Source of the DNA: Muscardinus avellanarius
Lineage: Eukaryota; Chordata; Mammalia; Rodentia; Gliridae
Reading direction: 5' to 3'
Length of the DNA stretch: 64,000 bases
Assembly: GCA_963383645.1 (NCBI GenBank)
Contig: OY726560.1
Coordinates: forward strand, 65,961,823 to 66,025,822
Position 1 is the first letter of the stretch. Every line of letters starts with the position of its first letter. The translations under genes and the position numbers were made by a program. Positions 24,640 to 36,170 of this stretch are shown here, piece by piece. Below the pieces are notes generated by a model, which saw nothing but the letters and a program-made list of their open reading frames with translations, made no database searches and was not told where the DNA came from.

Positions 24640-25430
24640 TACCAGAAGCCTAGGGCTGCTAAAGCAGAAAAGGAGAGGGGTGGCCCTGGGGCTGCACAGA
24701 CAAGTGGACAGAAGTGGCTATGGTGAGTCTGGTGTGCTGGCCTATGGAGTCCCACTTTCATCTAGCAGTGAGGTGCTGTCTGCTGATGAAGGTCTTGAAG
24801 TCCTGGGGTTAAGTGGCCAGTATCATGGCATTGGAAGTCCAGGCCGGCTGCAGGTGGACCAACACCATTGGAGGCCACTGGAGGGGTAGGGACAGCAGGG
24901 AGTATCTGAGCTGGACAATGGAACTAGGGCCAGATGCAGATGGACATCAGGATAGGGAGCGGTGGTATTAGAGGGACGGGGCTTAGAATTTGGGTGTGGA
25001 AAAGGAGAAACATCTGTACATTTCCAGCTTGGATCACTGAAGGCTGTACTCCCAAGAGACAGAGAGATGTAGAAAAGCAGGTTAGAATCAGGAGTAGGAG
25101 TTAAAAAAAAAAAGTTAAAAAGTAAGAAAAAAGTACAGATGTCATTTGAAATGGCAATGGAGCAGCCAGTAGCTCCCACTAAAGAGAGGTAAGATTGTGA
25201 GATTATTGGGGTTACAACTGAACTGAACTCTGAAAGACAGTAAGTATTGGAAATTCCTAGTGCAAGGAATAGCACAGTGGCATTAAGCTGTAGGTCAGGT
25301 TTGGGGGCTACTGGCACCTGAGAATGGCCAGAGGAGGCCTGGCTGTCTGTGGCACAGGACTGCAGGCGGGTGAAGGAGCTGGATTATCCAGGTCTCAGTG
25401 AAAAGTCAGGGAACCTCACCCCTATCTATG
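24640..25430. other. GC-richer purine-biased block of unknown origin
   Basis: The + strand is G/A-rich and noticeably less AT-rich than its surroundings. The longest open frame in the window (164 codons, minus strand, 24823-25317) falls here only because of that bias; its translation is Ser/Pro/Leu-rich with no domain. It may be an old LTR or retrotransposon remnant. Confidence 0.4.
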
Positions 25431-25471
25431 CACAATTTTCAAGTGATAAAGATACTTAAAAAAGATGGCCC

Positions 25472-25668
25472 TAGCCAGGCATGAAGGTGCATTGTAATCC
25501 CAGTACTTGGTAGGCTGAGATAGGAGGATCACAGGTTCATGGCCAGCCTCTGCAACTTAGTGAGACCCTGTCTCAAAAATAAATAGATAAAATAGGACTA
25601 AGGTGTGGCTTAGAGATAGAATGACCCTCGGTTCAATCTCCACTAACACAAAAATAAATTAATAAATA
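25472..25668 (+). repeat. B1/ID composite SINE, diverged
   Basis: AGCCAGGCATGAAGGTGCATTG to GGTTCAATCTCCACTAACAC with an AAATAAATTAATAAAT tail. Confidence 0.88.
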
Positions 25669-25899
25669 CCAACATACATATGTGAATACATAAATAAAAT
25701 AAAAATAAAGATGGTCCAAAAGGGAGGCCTAGTGATGTGGAGAGATGCATTTGTGGCCCAGCAGAAGTCTGTTAAGGCACTGCTATCACACTTCATACAC
25801 AACTCCAATGTAAAATCAAAGCTAAATGTATTTTTCACAACCTCTTTTATCTTGCTTCCCAGCACATAGGAGCAAAACCAAAATTAACAACAAAGCCCC

Positions 25900-26400
25900 T
25901 TACATATACCTACTTCAAGAAAGTATAATCTCTGCAGGTCCATAGGTGGCCCTCTCCAGATTTAAGTCCTGGCCACTCAGATTCCTTAAGCCCCCTTTCC
26001 TCATCCTTCCCTGGAAGAACAGAAGTTCCCAGAGGCTGGTGCACATTTTATCCTGGACATGAATGGGTAGAGCTGTTGCACCTGGAGTATCTGTGCCATC
26101 CCAGGTGTTTTCTTTGGCCCCAGTGAAGGTGTCATTGTCTTGCTTGCTCACCGTCATCCCCGAGTGGAATGGGCACATGTCTGATTGTCCCTGTGAAGTG
26201 CTGTCCAGTATCATGCTGGACCCTTCTCTTCGAGTCCTTGGCCCCCGTGGCCTCCATGCCCAAGCAGCTCCTGTGTGGCCCTTGTTCTCATTGGAGGCCT
26301 CCTCTTAGTCCATCAGGTTTCTTAGCACTTGGGCAAGTCCACCAGAGACCCGGGAGCTCTTGGCTGCCTTCTCTTTGTCTCACTAGAAAGAGCATTTTGT
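25900..26400. other. GC-richer block, origin not recognised (possible degraded retrocopy)
   Basis: Overlapping open frames on both strands (minus 25915-26214, plus 26063-26308) and codon-like composition suggest an old processed copy, but I recognise no protein and see no A tail or flanking duplication. Confidence 0.3.
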
Positions 26401-26979
26401 GATTGAGAAAGACTTTATTGTATAGGAAAAAAATCCCCACATTTATATGTGGCTTGACAAATAGTTGTTAATCCCAAAACTTAAAAGTCAACTGACATAA
26501 CTTATTTTACTTATAAATCTGGTTATTTTGATTGTGAAATATAACCCATATATACATCTCCATTTTAAAAAACTTATTTCTGTATATTTTTGGATTATTT
26601 TACCAGATCCCAAGAGAATACCACCTCCTACCCTGGGAGGTTACTAGTTCTTGGTTACTGATCAGATGGTTTTTGATTGACACGTGGGAACCCATTTCCA
26701 CATTCTAAAGAGATTCAAACTTGAACCCATGATTTAGGCTTGATCTCCCTTCTTTTGGACAACTTTTCAAAAGCCTGCCAAACCTTACCCAGTTATGTAA
26801 GTTTCTGTTTCTAGCAACCAATCCCCTGCATTGGAAAGCTTCTTTCTCTTCAAGGAGCTTCCTTTACATGCTACCTTTCCAAGTATAACCTAAAGCCCAG
26901 GGTTAATGGTATAAAGACTGGGGGATTTAGGAGGGGAAGACAGGAGCATACTTGCAAATATATATGTATTTCAATTTTT

Positions 26980-27195
26980 TTTTTTTTTTTTTGGTGGCAC
27001 TGGTGGTGGAACCCAGAGACTTCCTACCTCTGGGCTATACTCCCAGACCTATTTTTATATTTTATTTAGTAACAGAGTCTCACTAAGTTGCTGAGAGCCT
27101 CACCAAGTAGCTGAGACTGGCTTCAAACCTGTGCGATCCTCCTATCTCAACCTCCCAAACTCAGGGATTACAAGCATGTGCCACCATGCCTGGCA
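26980..27195 (-). repeat. B1/ID composite SINE with target duplication
   Basis: Poly-T, then GGTGGAACCCAGAGACTTCC and ACTCCCAGACCTATTTTTATA, ending CACCATGCCTGGCA. GTATTTCAATTTTT occurs at 26966-26979 and 27196-27209. Confidence 0.94.
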
Positions 27196-27209
27196 GTATT
27201 TCAATTTTT

Positions 27210-27889
27210 AAAAAAAATTGCTCTGTTGCTTTAAAGGTGGTGATGTGGTTGTCCCTCACCTACATGTAGCAGTTGAGACATGTATGGGAACGAGGTCTCA
27301 TGGGGAAAAGGCTTGAGAGAGCCTGGCTTTTAAGATGAAATAAAGTCAGTAGGAAAGGAGCAGCCCTCAAGGAGAGCAAAATGGAAGAAGGAGAAAAATG
27401 GGACAGAGGGTACCAATAAGAGCGTGTGTGCCAGGACTTCACAGGAACATTTTAAGGAGAGAATAAATAGCAATGTTAGATACTGTGATTAGGACTAAAC
27501 TAAGAGTTTATCCTGGAGAACAAATGTATGACTCTACTTAATAAGATACCTTAAAATAGTCAAATTCACAGAGACAAAAAGTAGAATGGAGATAACCAGG
27601 GGTTGGAGGAAGGGGAAATGAGGAATTAGTGATTAACTGGTACACTGATTCAGTTTGAGAAAAATGAAACAATTCTGGAGAAATAGATGGTAGTGATGGT
27701 TGAACAGCAGTGTGAATGTACTTAGTGTGCCTCTGAACTATATACTGTAAATTAGTTAAATACAATACTATGCATATTTTATCACAACAAAAATTACTTC
27801 TTAAGACAATTAAGATAAAGACAGAAATGTGTCCATTAGGTTTGATTTTATACACACAACTTTTGCGATGTAACATCAACTTCAGTAGA
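27210..27889. other. Intergenic sequence, no gene seen
   Basis: The minus-strand 158-codon frame at 27538-28014 runs into a SINE and has no recognised content. Confidence 0.5.
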
Positions 27890-27904
27890 GTGATGGGAAT
27901 TTTT

Positions 27905-28122
27905 TTTTCTTTTTCTGTTTTCCCTGTTGTACTGGAGATGGAACCCAGGGGTTTTCTACCTCCAGGCTGCACTCCCAGACCTATTTCATATTTTATTTGG
28001 AAACGGAGTCTCACTGAGTTGCTGAGAGCCTCACTAATTAGCTGAGGCTACTTCAAACCCGTGCAATCCTCCTGTCTCAGCCTCCCAAATACTGAGATTA
28101 CAAGTGTGTGCCACCGCGCCCA
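27905..28122 (-). repeat. B1/ID composite SINE with target duplication
   Basis: GTACTGGAGATGGAACCCAGG to GCCACCGCGCCCA. GTGATGGG(A/C)ATTTT flanks it at about 27890-27903 and 28123-28136 with one mismatch. Confidence 0.92.
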
Positions 28123-28319
28123 GTGATGGGCATTTTCATTACATACTGTAGAATTGCAAACCACTACCATTTTACTTACTCATAATTCTGTGGATTGACT
28201 GAGCTTAGGTGGGTGGCCCTTCTGCTGGTACTGCTTAAAGTCTCTACCAGCTTCTGTCAAACAGTAGATGGAGCTGGAACAGCCATTGTCTTACCTATCG
28301 TGTCTAGTTCTTCCAAGAC

Positions 28320-29392
28320 TGACTGCTAGGAGTAAAATTCCATTGTGTACATATCCCACAGTTTTGTAATCCATTCATCTGTTGATGGACATCTTGGCTG
28401 GTTCCATAGTTTGGCTATGGTGAATTGTGCAGCCATGAACATAGTTGCACATGCATTAGTTTGGTAGTTTGGTTTCCTTTCTTTTGGGTAGATACCCAGA
28501 AGCGGTATTGCTGGATCGAATGGTAGATTTGTTCCTGTTCTTCTGAAGAGTCTCCATACTGTTTTCCAAAGTGGTTGCACTAATTTGCAATCCCAACAAC
28601 AATGTTTTAGAGTTCCCACTTCTCTGCACCCTCACTAGTATTTGTTGTTGTTTGTGTTTTGAATGATTGCCATTCTAGTTGGAGTTAGGTGAAATCTCAG
28701 GGTAGTTTTGATTTGCATCTCTGATTGCCAATGATGTTGAGAATTTTTTCATGCATTTATTGGCCATTTGAATTTCTTCTTTTGTGAAGTGTCTATTTAA
28801 TTCACTTGCCCATTTTTTGACTGAATGATTTGTTTTTTTAGTGTTGAGTTTCTTGAGTTCTCTTCTAGATATTAGTCCTCTATTGGAAGGATAGGTGGCA
28901 AAAATCTCCCATTCTGTTGGCTCTCAACTGAGGTTCTTGACAGCTCCCTTTGCTGAACAGAAGCTCTTCAGTTTCATGCAATCCCACGTATTGATTCGCC
29001 TTTTAGTTTGTTGTGCCTTTGAGAAAGTTTCTATCTGTGCCTATATGTTGCAGTGTTGGACCTATGCCCTCTTCAAGGAGCTTCAAGGTCTCTGGTCTAA
29101 TTTCCATTTCTTTGATCCATCTTGAATTGACTCTTGTGCAGGGTGAGAACATGAGATTAATTTTCATTTTTCTGCATATGGCTAACCAGTTTTGCCAACA
29201 CCATTTTATGAAGAGGCTATCTTTTTCCCAGGGTATGTTTTTGGCCCCTTTGTCAAAAATCAATTGGCTGTAAGTGTATGGACTTGTTTCTGGGTCTTCT
29301 ATTCTGCTCCATTGGTCTATGTATCTGTTTATGTGCCAGTATCTTGATGTTTTTATTACAATGGCTTTGTAGTATAGTCAGATATTGTGATC
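28320..29392 (-). mobile_element. LINE-1 ORF2 fragment, antisense, relatively well preserved
   Basis: LINE-1 ORF2 encodes the endonuclease/reverse transcriptase used for retrotransposition. The minus-strand frame at 28326-28619 reads [12 protein letters not shown] and DEWITKLWDMYTMEFYS, hallmark text of the ORF2 C-terminal region. A second frame (29003-29263) covers an earlier part, so the copy is frame-shifted. Further antisense LINE-1 text continues to about 29390 (CCATTGGTCTATGTATCTG, TTACAATGGCTTTGTAGTATAG). It lacks ORF1, the 5' part of ORF2 and a clear 3' end, so it is a dead fragment. Confidence 0.88.
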
Positions 29393-29405
29393 CTCCTGCA
29401 TGGTT

Positions 29406-29408
<3 letters not shown>

Positions 29409-29436
<28 letters not shown>

Positions 29437-29631
29437 TTATTTATTTATTCGTAGTACTGGGGTTTCTGGAAACCCTTCTACCTCCGGGCTACACTCCCAG
29501 ACCTATTTTATATTTTTTTATTTGTAAACAGGGTCTCTTAAGCCAGCGCGGCTAGCTTCGAACCTGCGCAGTCCTCCTGTCTTCACCTCCCAAGTGTGGG
29601 GATTACAAGCGTCCGCCACACGCCTGGCCTT
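29409..29631 (-). repeat. B1/ID composite SINE inserted at the LINE-1 edge
   Basis: TTTATTTATT tail, GTACTGGGGTTTCTGGAAACCC, ACTCCCAGACC, then the short-left-arm subfamily left half ending CACACGCCTGGC. CTCCTGCATGGTTTTA is perfectly duplicated at 29393-29408 and 29632-29647. Confidence 0.95.
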
Positions 29632-30247
29632 CTCCTGCATGGTTTTAAAAGTCAAGTGGATTCTACAAAAAGTGTGATGTGGAGGAGAAACTCCTTTTTC
29701 CCTTTCATCTGTCCCCTTTCTTAAAGAAACCACTTTGGCTTTCCAGCCAAATGCTGCTATGCTATTCTTTTGTCGATCTTCCATTTATAGGTGTTACCTG
29801 CTGAATGTTAGGATGGAAGGTGAAGTCTTGCCTCTCCCTCATCTCACTCCCACTCTACCCCACACGCAAACCAGTGCTGCAGGTTTTGCCATCCTTCCAG
29901 TGCCAGGGTCTCCCGAGTTTTGATAGATCCATTGTTGGTATTTCCATGACTCCACCTATGTATAAGCTGTTACTGAAGCATGTGGTATTTGGATTTCTTC
30001 TTTTTAAAATTGTTTAAGGTGCATACATGGCATTTATATACACATACACATTATGTGTGTATATGTATTATAGGTATGTAATATGATATAGATAATATAT
30101 GTGTATGTAATATGTATGGTTGTCTATACAGTTTATATATAGTCAAGCAAATTAACCTATCCACCACAGTTACCTAATTTTTCTCTTTTGTGTATGGTAA
30201 GAGCACCTAAAGTCTATTCTCTTAGCAAATTTTCAGTATACAAGACA

Positions 30248-30250
<3 letters not shown>

Positions 30251-30296
<46 letters not shown>
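30251..30296 (+). repeat. (GT)n microsatellite at a SINE tail
   Basis: About 22 GT units at the 3' tail side of the reverse SINE at 30297-30492. Confidence 0.97.
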
Positions 30297-30298
<2 letters not shown>

Positions 30299-30492
30299 TA
30301 CTGGAGATTAAGCCTAGGTCTGTTCTATCTCTGAGCCACACACATCCCCAGACCTATTTTTTTAAATTTTGAAACAGTGTGTTGCTAAGTTGAAGTTCTC
30401 ACTAGCTTGCTAAGGCTGGTCTGGAATCTGCAATCCTTCTACCTCAGCCTCACAAGTTCTGGGATTGCAGGCATGTTCCATCATGCCCAACC
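30297..30492 (-). repeat. B1/ID composite SINE, diverged
   Basis: TATTACTGGAGATTAAGCCTAGG to CATCATGCCCAACC. Confidence 0.85.
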
Positions 30493-31878
30493 ACTGTTAT
30501 TAATAGATCTCATGTGATACATCAGGTCCATAAACTTATTTATCCTACATAACTGCAAGTTCGTATCCTTTACCTGCTTCCTCCTCATTTTCTTCCCCTT
30601 AGTAGCTCTGACAATTACTTTCTATTCTGTTTCTGTCTACTTAACTTTTTTTTTCAGATGCCATACATAAACAGGTCATACAGCATTTTTTCTTTCTGTA
30701 TCTGGTTTATTTTACTTAGCATAATTTCCTTTGGGTTCACTCATGTTGTGACAAATGACAGAAAAAATATTTTATTAAAATTCTTATTTACTGTTGGTAG
30801 AAATATTAATAATTATAGCACTATGGAAAGCAGTATAGAGGTTCCTCACAAAATTAAAAACATGGTGGTTCCATTCTTAGTTTTTGAGGAACCTCAATGA
30901 TGACTGTTGAAATTTACATTTCCATGAACAGTCCAAGGAAGGGTTTCTTTTTCTGTATACTCTCTCTGACACATACCTTTTCCCTTTTCTATTACAGCCA
31001 TCCTAGCGATGCCTCACTACGGTTTTAATGAACATTTCCCTAATAGTGGTCTGACATTTTTTCCTACATCTATTCTGTTATGTCTTCCTTGGAAAAATGT
31101 CTATTCAGGTCCTTTGTCCAGTTTTAATTGGCTTATTTGGGTTTTTGCTATTGAGCTAGGTATTTTCTTATATATTTTGGATAGTAGCTCCTTATCAGTT
31201 ATATAGTAGGTGGATATTTTCTCCCAAACCATATGCTGCTTTTTATTTGTTGATTGCTTCCTTTGCTGTGCAAAAGATTTTAATTTAATGCAGTCCTGCT
31301 TTATTTTTGTTTTCGCTGTCTGTATTTTTGTTGTCCTTTCCAAAAATCTTTGCCAAGACCAATTCAAGGAGCTTTAGAATATTTTGTTTTATTCTAGGAG
31401 TTTTGTGGTATCAGGTTTTATAATTAGATCTTTAACCATTTTGAGTTTTTTTTTTTTATTCATTGTAGATGATGAGGGTCCAGTCTCATTATTTTTCATG
31501 TGTATATCTAATTTTCCCACCATAATTTACTGAAAAGGCCACCATTACTTTACTGTGTCCTCTTGGTGGTCTTGTAAAAAAATAGTGGACATATATATTT
31601 GGGTTTATATGACTCGCTAATCTGTTAATTTGTTCTATCTTTATCCCAGAACCAAGAACCATGCTGTTTTAACCACTATGTCTTTTTAGTATAATTTGAA
31701 ATTAGAAACTGTGATGTCTCCACATTTGTTCTTTACCTTTACAAGATTGTTCTTGCTACCAAGGGTCTTTTGTGGTTCTATATTAATTTTGTCATTGTGT
31801 TTTTCTATTTCTGTGCAAAATGTCATCAAAATTTTGATAGGAAATACATTGAATCCTTAGATTGCTTTGGGTAGTATC

Positions 31879-31909
<31 letters not shown>

Positions 31910-32110
31910 GGTCTTACTGGGGATAGAACCCAGGGGCATTCTACCTCTGAACTATACCCCCAGCCCTATTTTTTATTCTTCATTTTGAAACAGGCTCTCA
32001 CTAAGTTGCAGGGGGCTTCACTAAGTAGCTGAGGCTGGCTGAGAACCACAATCCTCCTGTCTCAGCCTCCCATGTACTGGAATTACAAGCATGTGCCACC
32101 ATGCCCGGCT
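31879..32110 (-). repeat. B1/ID composite SINE nested in LINE-1
   Basis: Long poly-T (about 29 T), CTGGGGATAGAACCCAGGGG, ending CACCATGCCCGGC. Well preserved. Confidence 0.94.
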
Positions 32111-32712
32111 TAGTATAGGCATTTTTAAAGTGTTAGTTTTTTCATTTCACAAATACAGAAATCTTCTCATTTATCTGTTTTTTCCAATTTATTTGATCAG
32201 TTTTACAGTCTTAAGTATATAGACTTCTACTTCTGTAGTTGAATTTATTCTTAGGCAGTTAATTATTTAAATGTTATCATAAATGGATTTGTTTTGCTTT
32301 TTTCCAGATAGATCATTACTGATAAAGAAATGCAACTGATTTTTTTATGATTTTGTATCCTGCTGCCTTACTTATATACATTAGTTGTGATAGTATCTTT
32401 ATTTTATCAAGTTTTTAGGGTTTTCTACATATAGAATCTTATCTGCAAATGGGAATAAATTTATTTCTGCCTCTCTAATTTAGATATCTTTTATTTTTTA
32501 TTCTTATCTGATTATTTTTGTTACTACTTCCATTACTACATTTGATAGAAGTAAAAATAAAAGGCATTCTTGCCTTCTACCAGATATTACAGTTTTTCCC
32601 CATCAACTACATAACTGTGTACCAGTGTGATGCCCACCGTAGGCTTTTCATAAATGACTTTATTATTCTGAGGACATTTTCTTTGATCCCTATTTTATTG
32701 AGTTTTTTTTTT

Positions 32713-32717
<5 letters not shown>

Positions 32718-32751
<34 letters not shown>
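32718..32751 (+). repeat. (GT)n microsatellite at a SINE tail
   Basis: About 17 GT units between the poly-T tail and head of the next SINE. Confidence 0.97.
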
Positions 32752-32754
<3 letters not shown>

Positions 32755-32928
32755 GTGATATTGGGGATGGAACCCTTCTACCACCTCTGGGCTATACTCC
32801 CAGACCTATTTTGTATTTTATTTGGAAACAGGGTCACATAAGCCAGCTGAGGCTGGCTTCGAACCCACATGGTCTTGTCTCAGCCTCCAAAGTGCAGGGA
32901 TTATAAGCATATGCCACCACACCTGGCT
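32752..32928 (-). repeat. B1/ID composite SINE nested in LINE-1
   Basis: TTGGGGATGGAACCCTTCTACC, ACTCCCAGACC, ending CACCACACCTGGC; its tail is the T and GT run at 32703-32751. Confidence 0.9.
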
Positions 32929-33110
32929 GTTTTTATCTTTTATTCTCTTAATGTGGTGTATCACAATGATTGATATGGAATGTTAGACCAATATTGTATG
33001 CTAGGAATAAAACCACTTGGTCATGGTATATAATCTTTTTGGTATATTGTTGGATTCAGTTTGGTTATTCTTTTTAACAATTCAGTTTCATATTCCCACT
33101 ATATGTTTAA

Positions 33111-34110
33111 TTTTTTTCCATATGTTCCAATGTATCAGTTATTTTATTAATTTATTTATCATCATGAAAACTTCCTGAGGCCTTCTGACTTTCTCCAGTC
33201 TGGACTCTGAGCCTACTGCCTGGCTCTATCTATCTGCATAGCTAAATTTTCCCTTTATTACCAGCAATAGGGATGATCTATCGTATAAAGGAGGCTTCTT
33301 CCCAAATTTGATAAAGCACATCTTCTATTAGCTTCCTGAGAAAGGATATTTGAGGAACAAATTTTTGAGAATTCACGTCTGAAAATAGTCATAATTTAAT
33401 TAAAATATTTAATGTTCTGAATTGTAAAGTGTGGTAGCTTATAAAATTCTAGGTTACGATTTATTTCTCCTTAAGGAATTTGAGGCCATTTCTTCTTTAC
33501 CTTCTAAAAATATATGTTCCAATTAAAAAATCTGAAACCCATGCTTTCTCACATGATCTGTTTTTTTCTTTCTAGAATGTTGTAAGCTCTACCCCTTTTC
33601 CTAATGTTCTGAAATTTCTCAGCAATGGTCATTGATATTGGTATGTTTTTTTACATTTTGGGGGGTACTCATTGAACCTTTTCAATATGAAAATACATGA
33701 CCTAAAATGATTTTAGAATCATTTGTCCAAATTTTAGTCTTTATTTTATCTGATTTATTCCTAAGTTCCAATTATTTGGATGTTGGACCAACAGTGCTAT
33801 AACTCCTTATTATGTTTTCTGTACTTCTCATTCATTTTTCATCTCTTCATGTTACATTTTACACTTTTGTTATTTTACTTTTATTTTCATGAGGTGTTCT
33901 TTTTTAGAAAAAAATATTTATTATTATTTTCCAATTTTTCTCATGGCTGAAGTAGTTTCTCTTATTTCTCTAGGGATATTGATGGGAGTTTATTTTTCTT
34001 CTTGACATTCACTTTTGTCTGATCTCTGTTTCCTGCCAGTGACTTTTCTCTTCATTGGGTTTCTACATTTCTTAGAAACATTTTCACCTCTTTCTACATT
34101 TCCTCACACT
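33111..34110. repeat. Probable old LINE-like sequence, diverged
   Basis: ATAAAATTCTAGGTTACGA, GAATTTGAGGCCATTTCTTC, TTATTTGGATGTTGGACC and TTCTGAAATTTCTCAGCAATGG recall a widespread old mammalian repeat in antisense text. Family not named. Confidence 0.35.
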
Positions 34111-35964
34111 CCTAATATTACTTAATTACAGATCATATTTAAGAGTGAGGCCCTTTAAGGGTGATTGACAGGAAGAACTTGCTGACCATAGCTTCTCCTT
34201 GAGGTGATCAGTTTGAGTCCTTTTCAGGGGAGACACCCAGGTATATAAGTGTCTCAGATTTATCTTTTGGGATTGGTTGGAACTCTTTGCAAATTTGACT
34301 TTAGACCCTGCCCAATGACCTAGATCTAGATGACTATGTCCTACAAACCCTGATGGCAAAGACATAATGGGGGAGGGAGTAGAAGTGGGTGTTCCAGCAT
34401 ATCATGCCTCCTCCCTCAACATATCCAGGCATCTCCTTCAGTCCAGTCACTTGTTTCACTAGGTATGTGGAGGGAGAAGGGATCTAGCTGCTGCATACAA
34501 TGACTTGCACCCCATCCTCTCTTTTTAGCCTTATTTTTATTTTCACTTGTAAAGTACCTACTCCACTAACTCTGGAGACATGTTAAGGGCAGAAAGGGAT
34601 GGTATACTTGAGGTGCTTTTTGTTTTTCTCACAGTCAACTTTAGATTCAGCTTCTGAGATCAAAGTCAGTTTCTAATAGCCTGTTTTCCTTTTTGCTTTT
34701 AAAGTTTGTTACTGATTTCTGATTACCTATCCTCTTTGTCCTCAATTATTTAGGTTAAAAAGCACCCCTTTCCTGGGACTTTGGTGGGGCTTCTAGAGAA
34801 AGTGAAAATCATGCTTATATTTATACTCTTCTTTGGTGCACAAATAACATAATTTCACTAATGGCAGGGATTCTCTCTGCCTTCTTTACTGTTTCTTCTA
34901 ATACCCCAGTACCTCACACATAGTAGATGCATGATAAATACCCTCTGAATGACTGGTCATAGGCAAATAGACCAACTAACTTGATTGCTTAAACATCTGA
35001 GTGGCCTAAAGGCTGTATTTTTTTTTTAATGACAACATTGTGGGTACATGTACAAAGCAGAATTTCTAAAGGGGGGGGGGAGAAAGTTTTCTTAAAGATG
35101 CTTTGAATCTATTGTGTATTTTTTTTTCTGGATATTTTTGGTTAGGAATTTAAAAGAAAACTATGAACTGATGCTAAGATAAGAGTGTTTAGGGGAGAAT
35201 ATGATGGTTCTGGCTAATATACAATGTATGCTCTTTAAAACTTAAACCTTAACTCTTTATTCCATGTTCCTGTATCACTCAACTATATGTAAAAGAATAC
35301 AGAGATTTCAGGCCTGTTCTGATTTCTAATTTTCTTGGAGTTTGGTTACTATTGTGGGCATGGTAAATTCTTAGCAGATTCAGTGACTTGACTTTGTTTC
35401 TTCAAGTACTTGAATTATGTTTTTTGAACATGATAATGGACAGTGATAATGCCCTAACCAGTTCAGCTGAAGAGTTTCCAATTAGGGGGGAAATATAACT
35501 AGTGTAAAAAAGCAAACACATAAAGGAAAAAGTGATAGCAAAGAAAATTTAGGGAAATTTTTTCTTTCACAAACCAGGGCAATGTTTCATCAAGTAGCCT
35601 GGAATAGATTAATTAATTTAAATAATCACTTAACTAGCACCTATAGAGTACCTACTATGTGTGCCAAATTGTACTAAACCTTAAAAATTAACCATTCCCT
35701 ATCTGGGCATTCATTCTTCACTCATTAAATTGAGTTGAAATTCAGTTTTCTGTTTTTATTTTACCATCTGTGTGAGCTTTACCACAGCAGTAAACATTTT
35801 CATTCCTGTGCTGTTTTGATAAGAGTGGTTAACCTCACATCCATTGTTATCCATTCTACAGATTATAAATTGAAAAGATAAGTAACTGATAACAAAAGGC
35901 TCAGAGAAAACCCAAGCCAAAGCCAGAATTAACATTTATTTAAATCTCTAGTGCTCTTGTGCAT

Positions 35965-35965
<1 letters not shown>
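34111..35965. other. Intergenic sequence, no gene seen
   Basis: Nothing coding recognised. Short pieces near 34900-34960 and 35635-35690 resemble MIR/L2 ends. A G run lies at about 35071-35080. Confidence 0.5.

Positions 35966-36005
<40 letters not shown>
35966..36005 (+). repeat. (GT)n microsatellite at a SINE tail
   Basis: About 20 GT units directly before a reverse SINE. Confidence 0.97.
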
Positions 36006-36008
<3 letters not shown>

Positions 36009-36170
36009 CAGGGATTGAACCCAGGGGCATTCTACCTTTAGCTACACTCCCAGTCCATTTTATTTTTTGTTTTGAAACAGGGTCTTGCTAGGTTGCTGAG
36101 GCTGTCCTTGCACCAGTGGTGGTCCTCCTATCTTGGCCTCCAAAATACTAGAATAATAGGCATGCACTTG
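36006..36170 (-). repeat. B1/ID composite SINE, last copy before the SINE-free zone
   Basis: TACCAGGGATTGAACCCAGGGG to TAGAATAATAGGCATGCAC. Diverged and missing the final bases of the 7SL half. Confidence 0.85.

Larger units (their letters stand above)
30630..33110 (-). mobile_element. Old LINE-1 (ORF2 3' part and 3' UTR), antisense, broken by two SINEs
   Basis: Antisense LINE-1 text runs through the block: TTACTTAGCATAATTTCCTTTGGGTTC near 30712, a minus-strand frame 31101-31367, GATTGCTTTGGGTAGTATCG near 31860, GATTTTGTATCCTGCTGCC near 32350 and AATTCAGTTTGGTTATTC-like text near 33060. SINEs at 31879-32110 and 32752-32928 interrupt it. It is more diverged than the 28.3 kb copy and has no intact frame. 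Confidence 0.8.

Noticed and set aside
24823..25317. 164-codon minus-strand open frame, the longest in the window
   Set aside because: Ser/Pro/Leu-rich translation with no domain; explained by the purine-biased composition of the opposite strand, with no splice or promoter support.
25915..26308. Processed pseudogene at 25.9-26.4 kb
   Set aside because: Composition is suggestive, but no protein was recognised, and there is no A tail or flanking duplication, so kept only as an unassigned block.
27538..28014. 158-codon minus-strand open frame
   Set aside because: Runs into a SINE at its 5' end and shows no recognisable protein.
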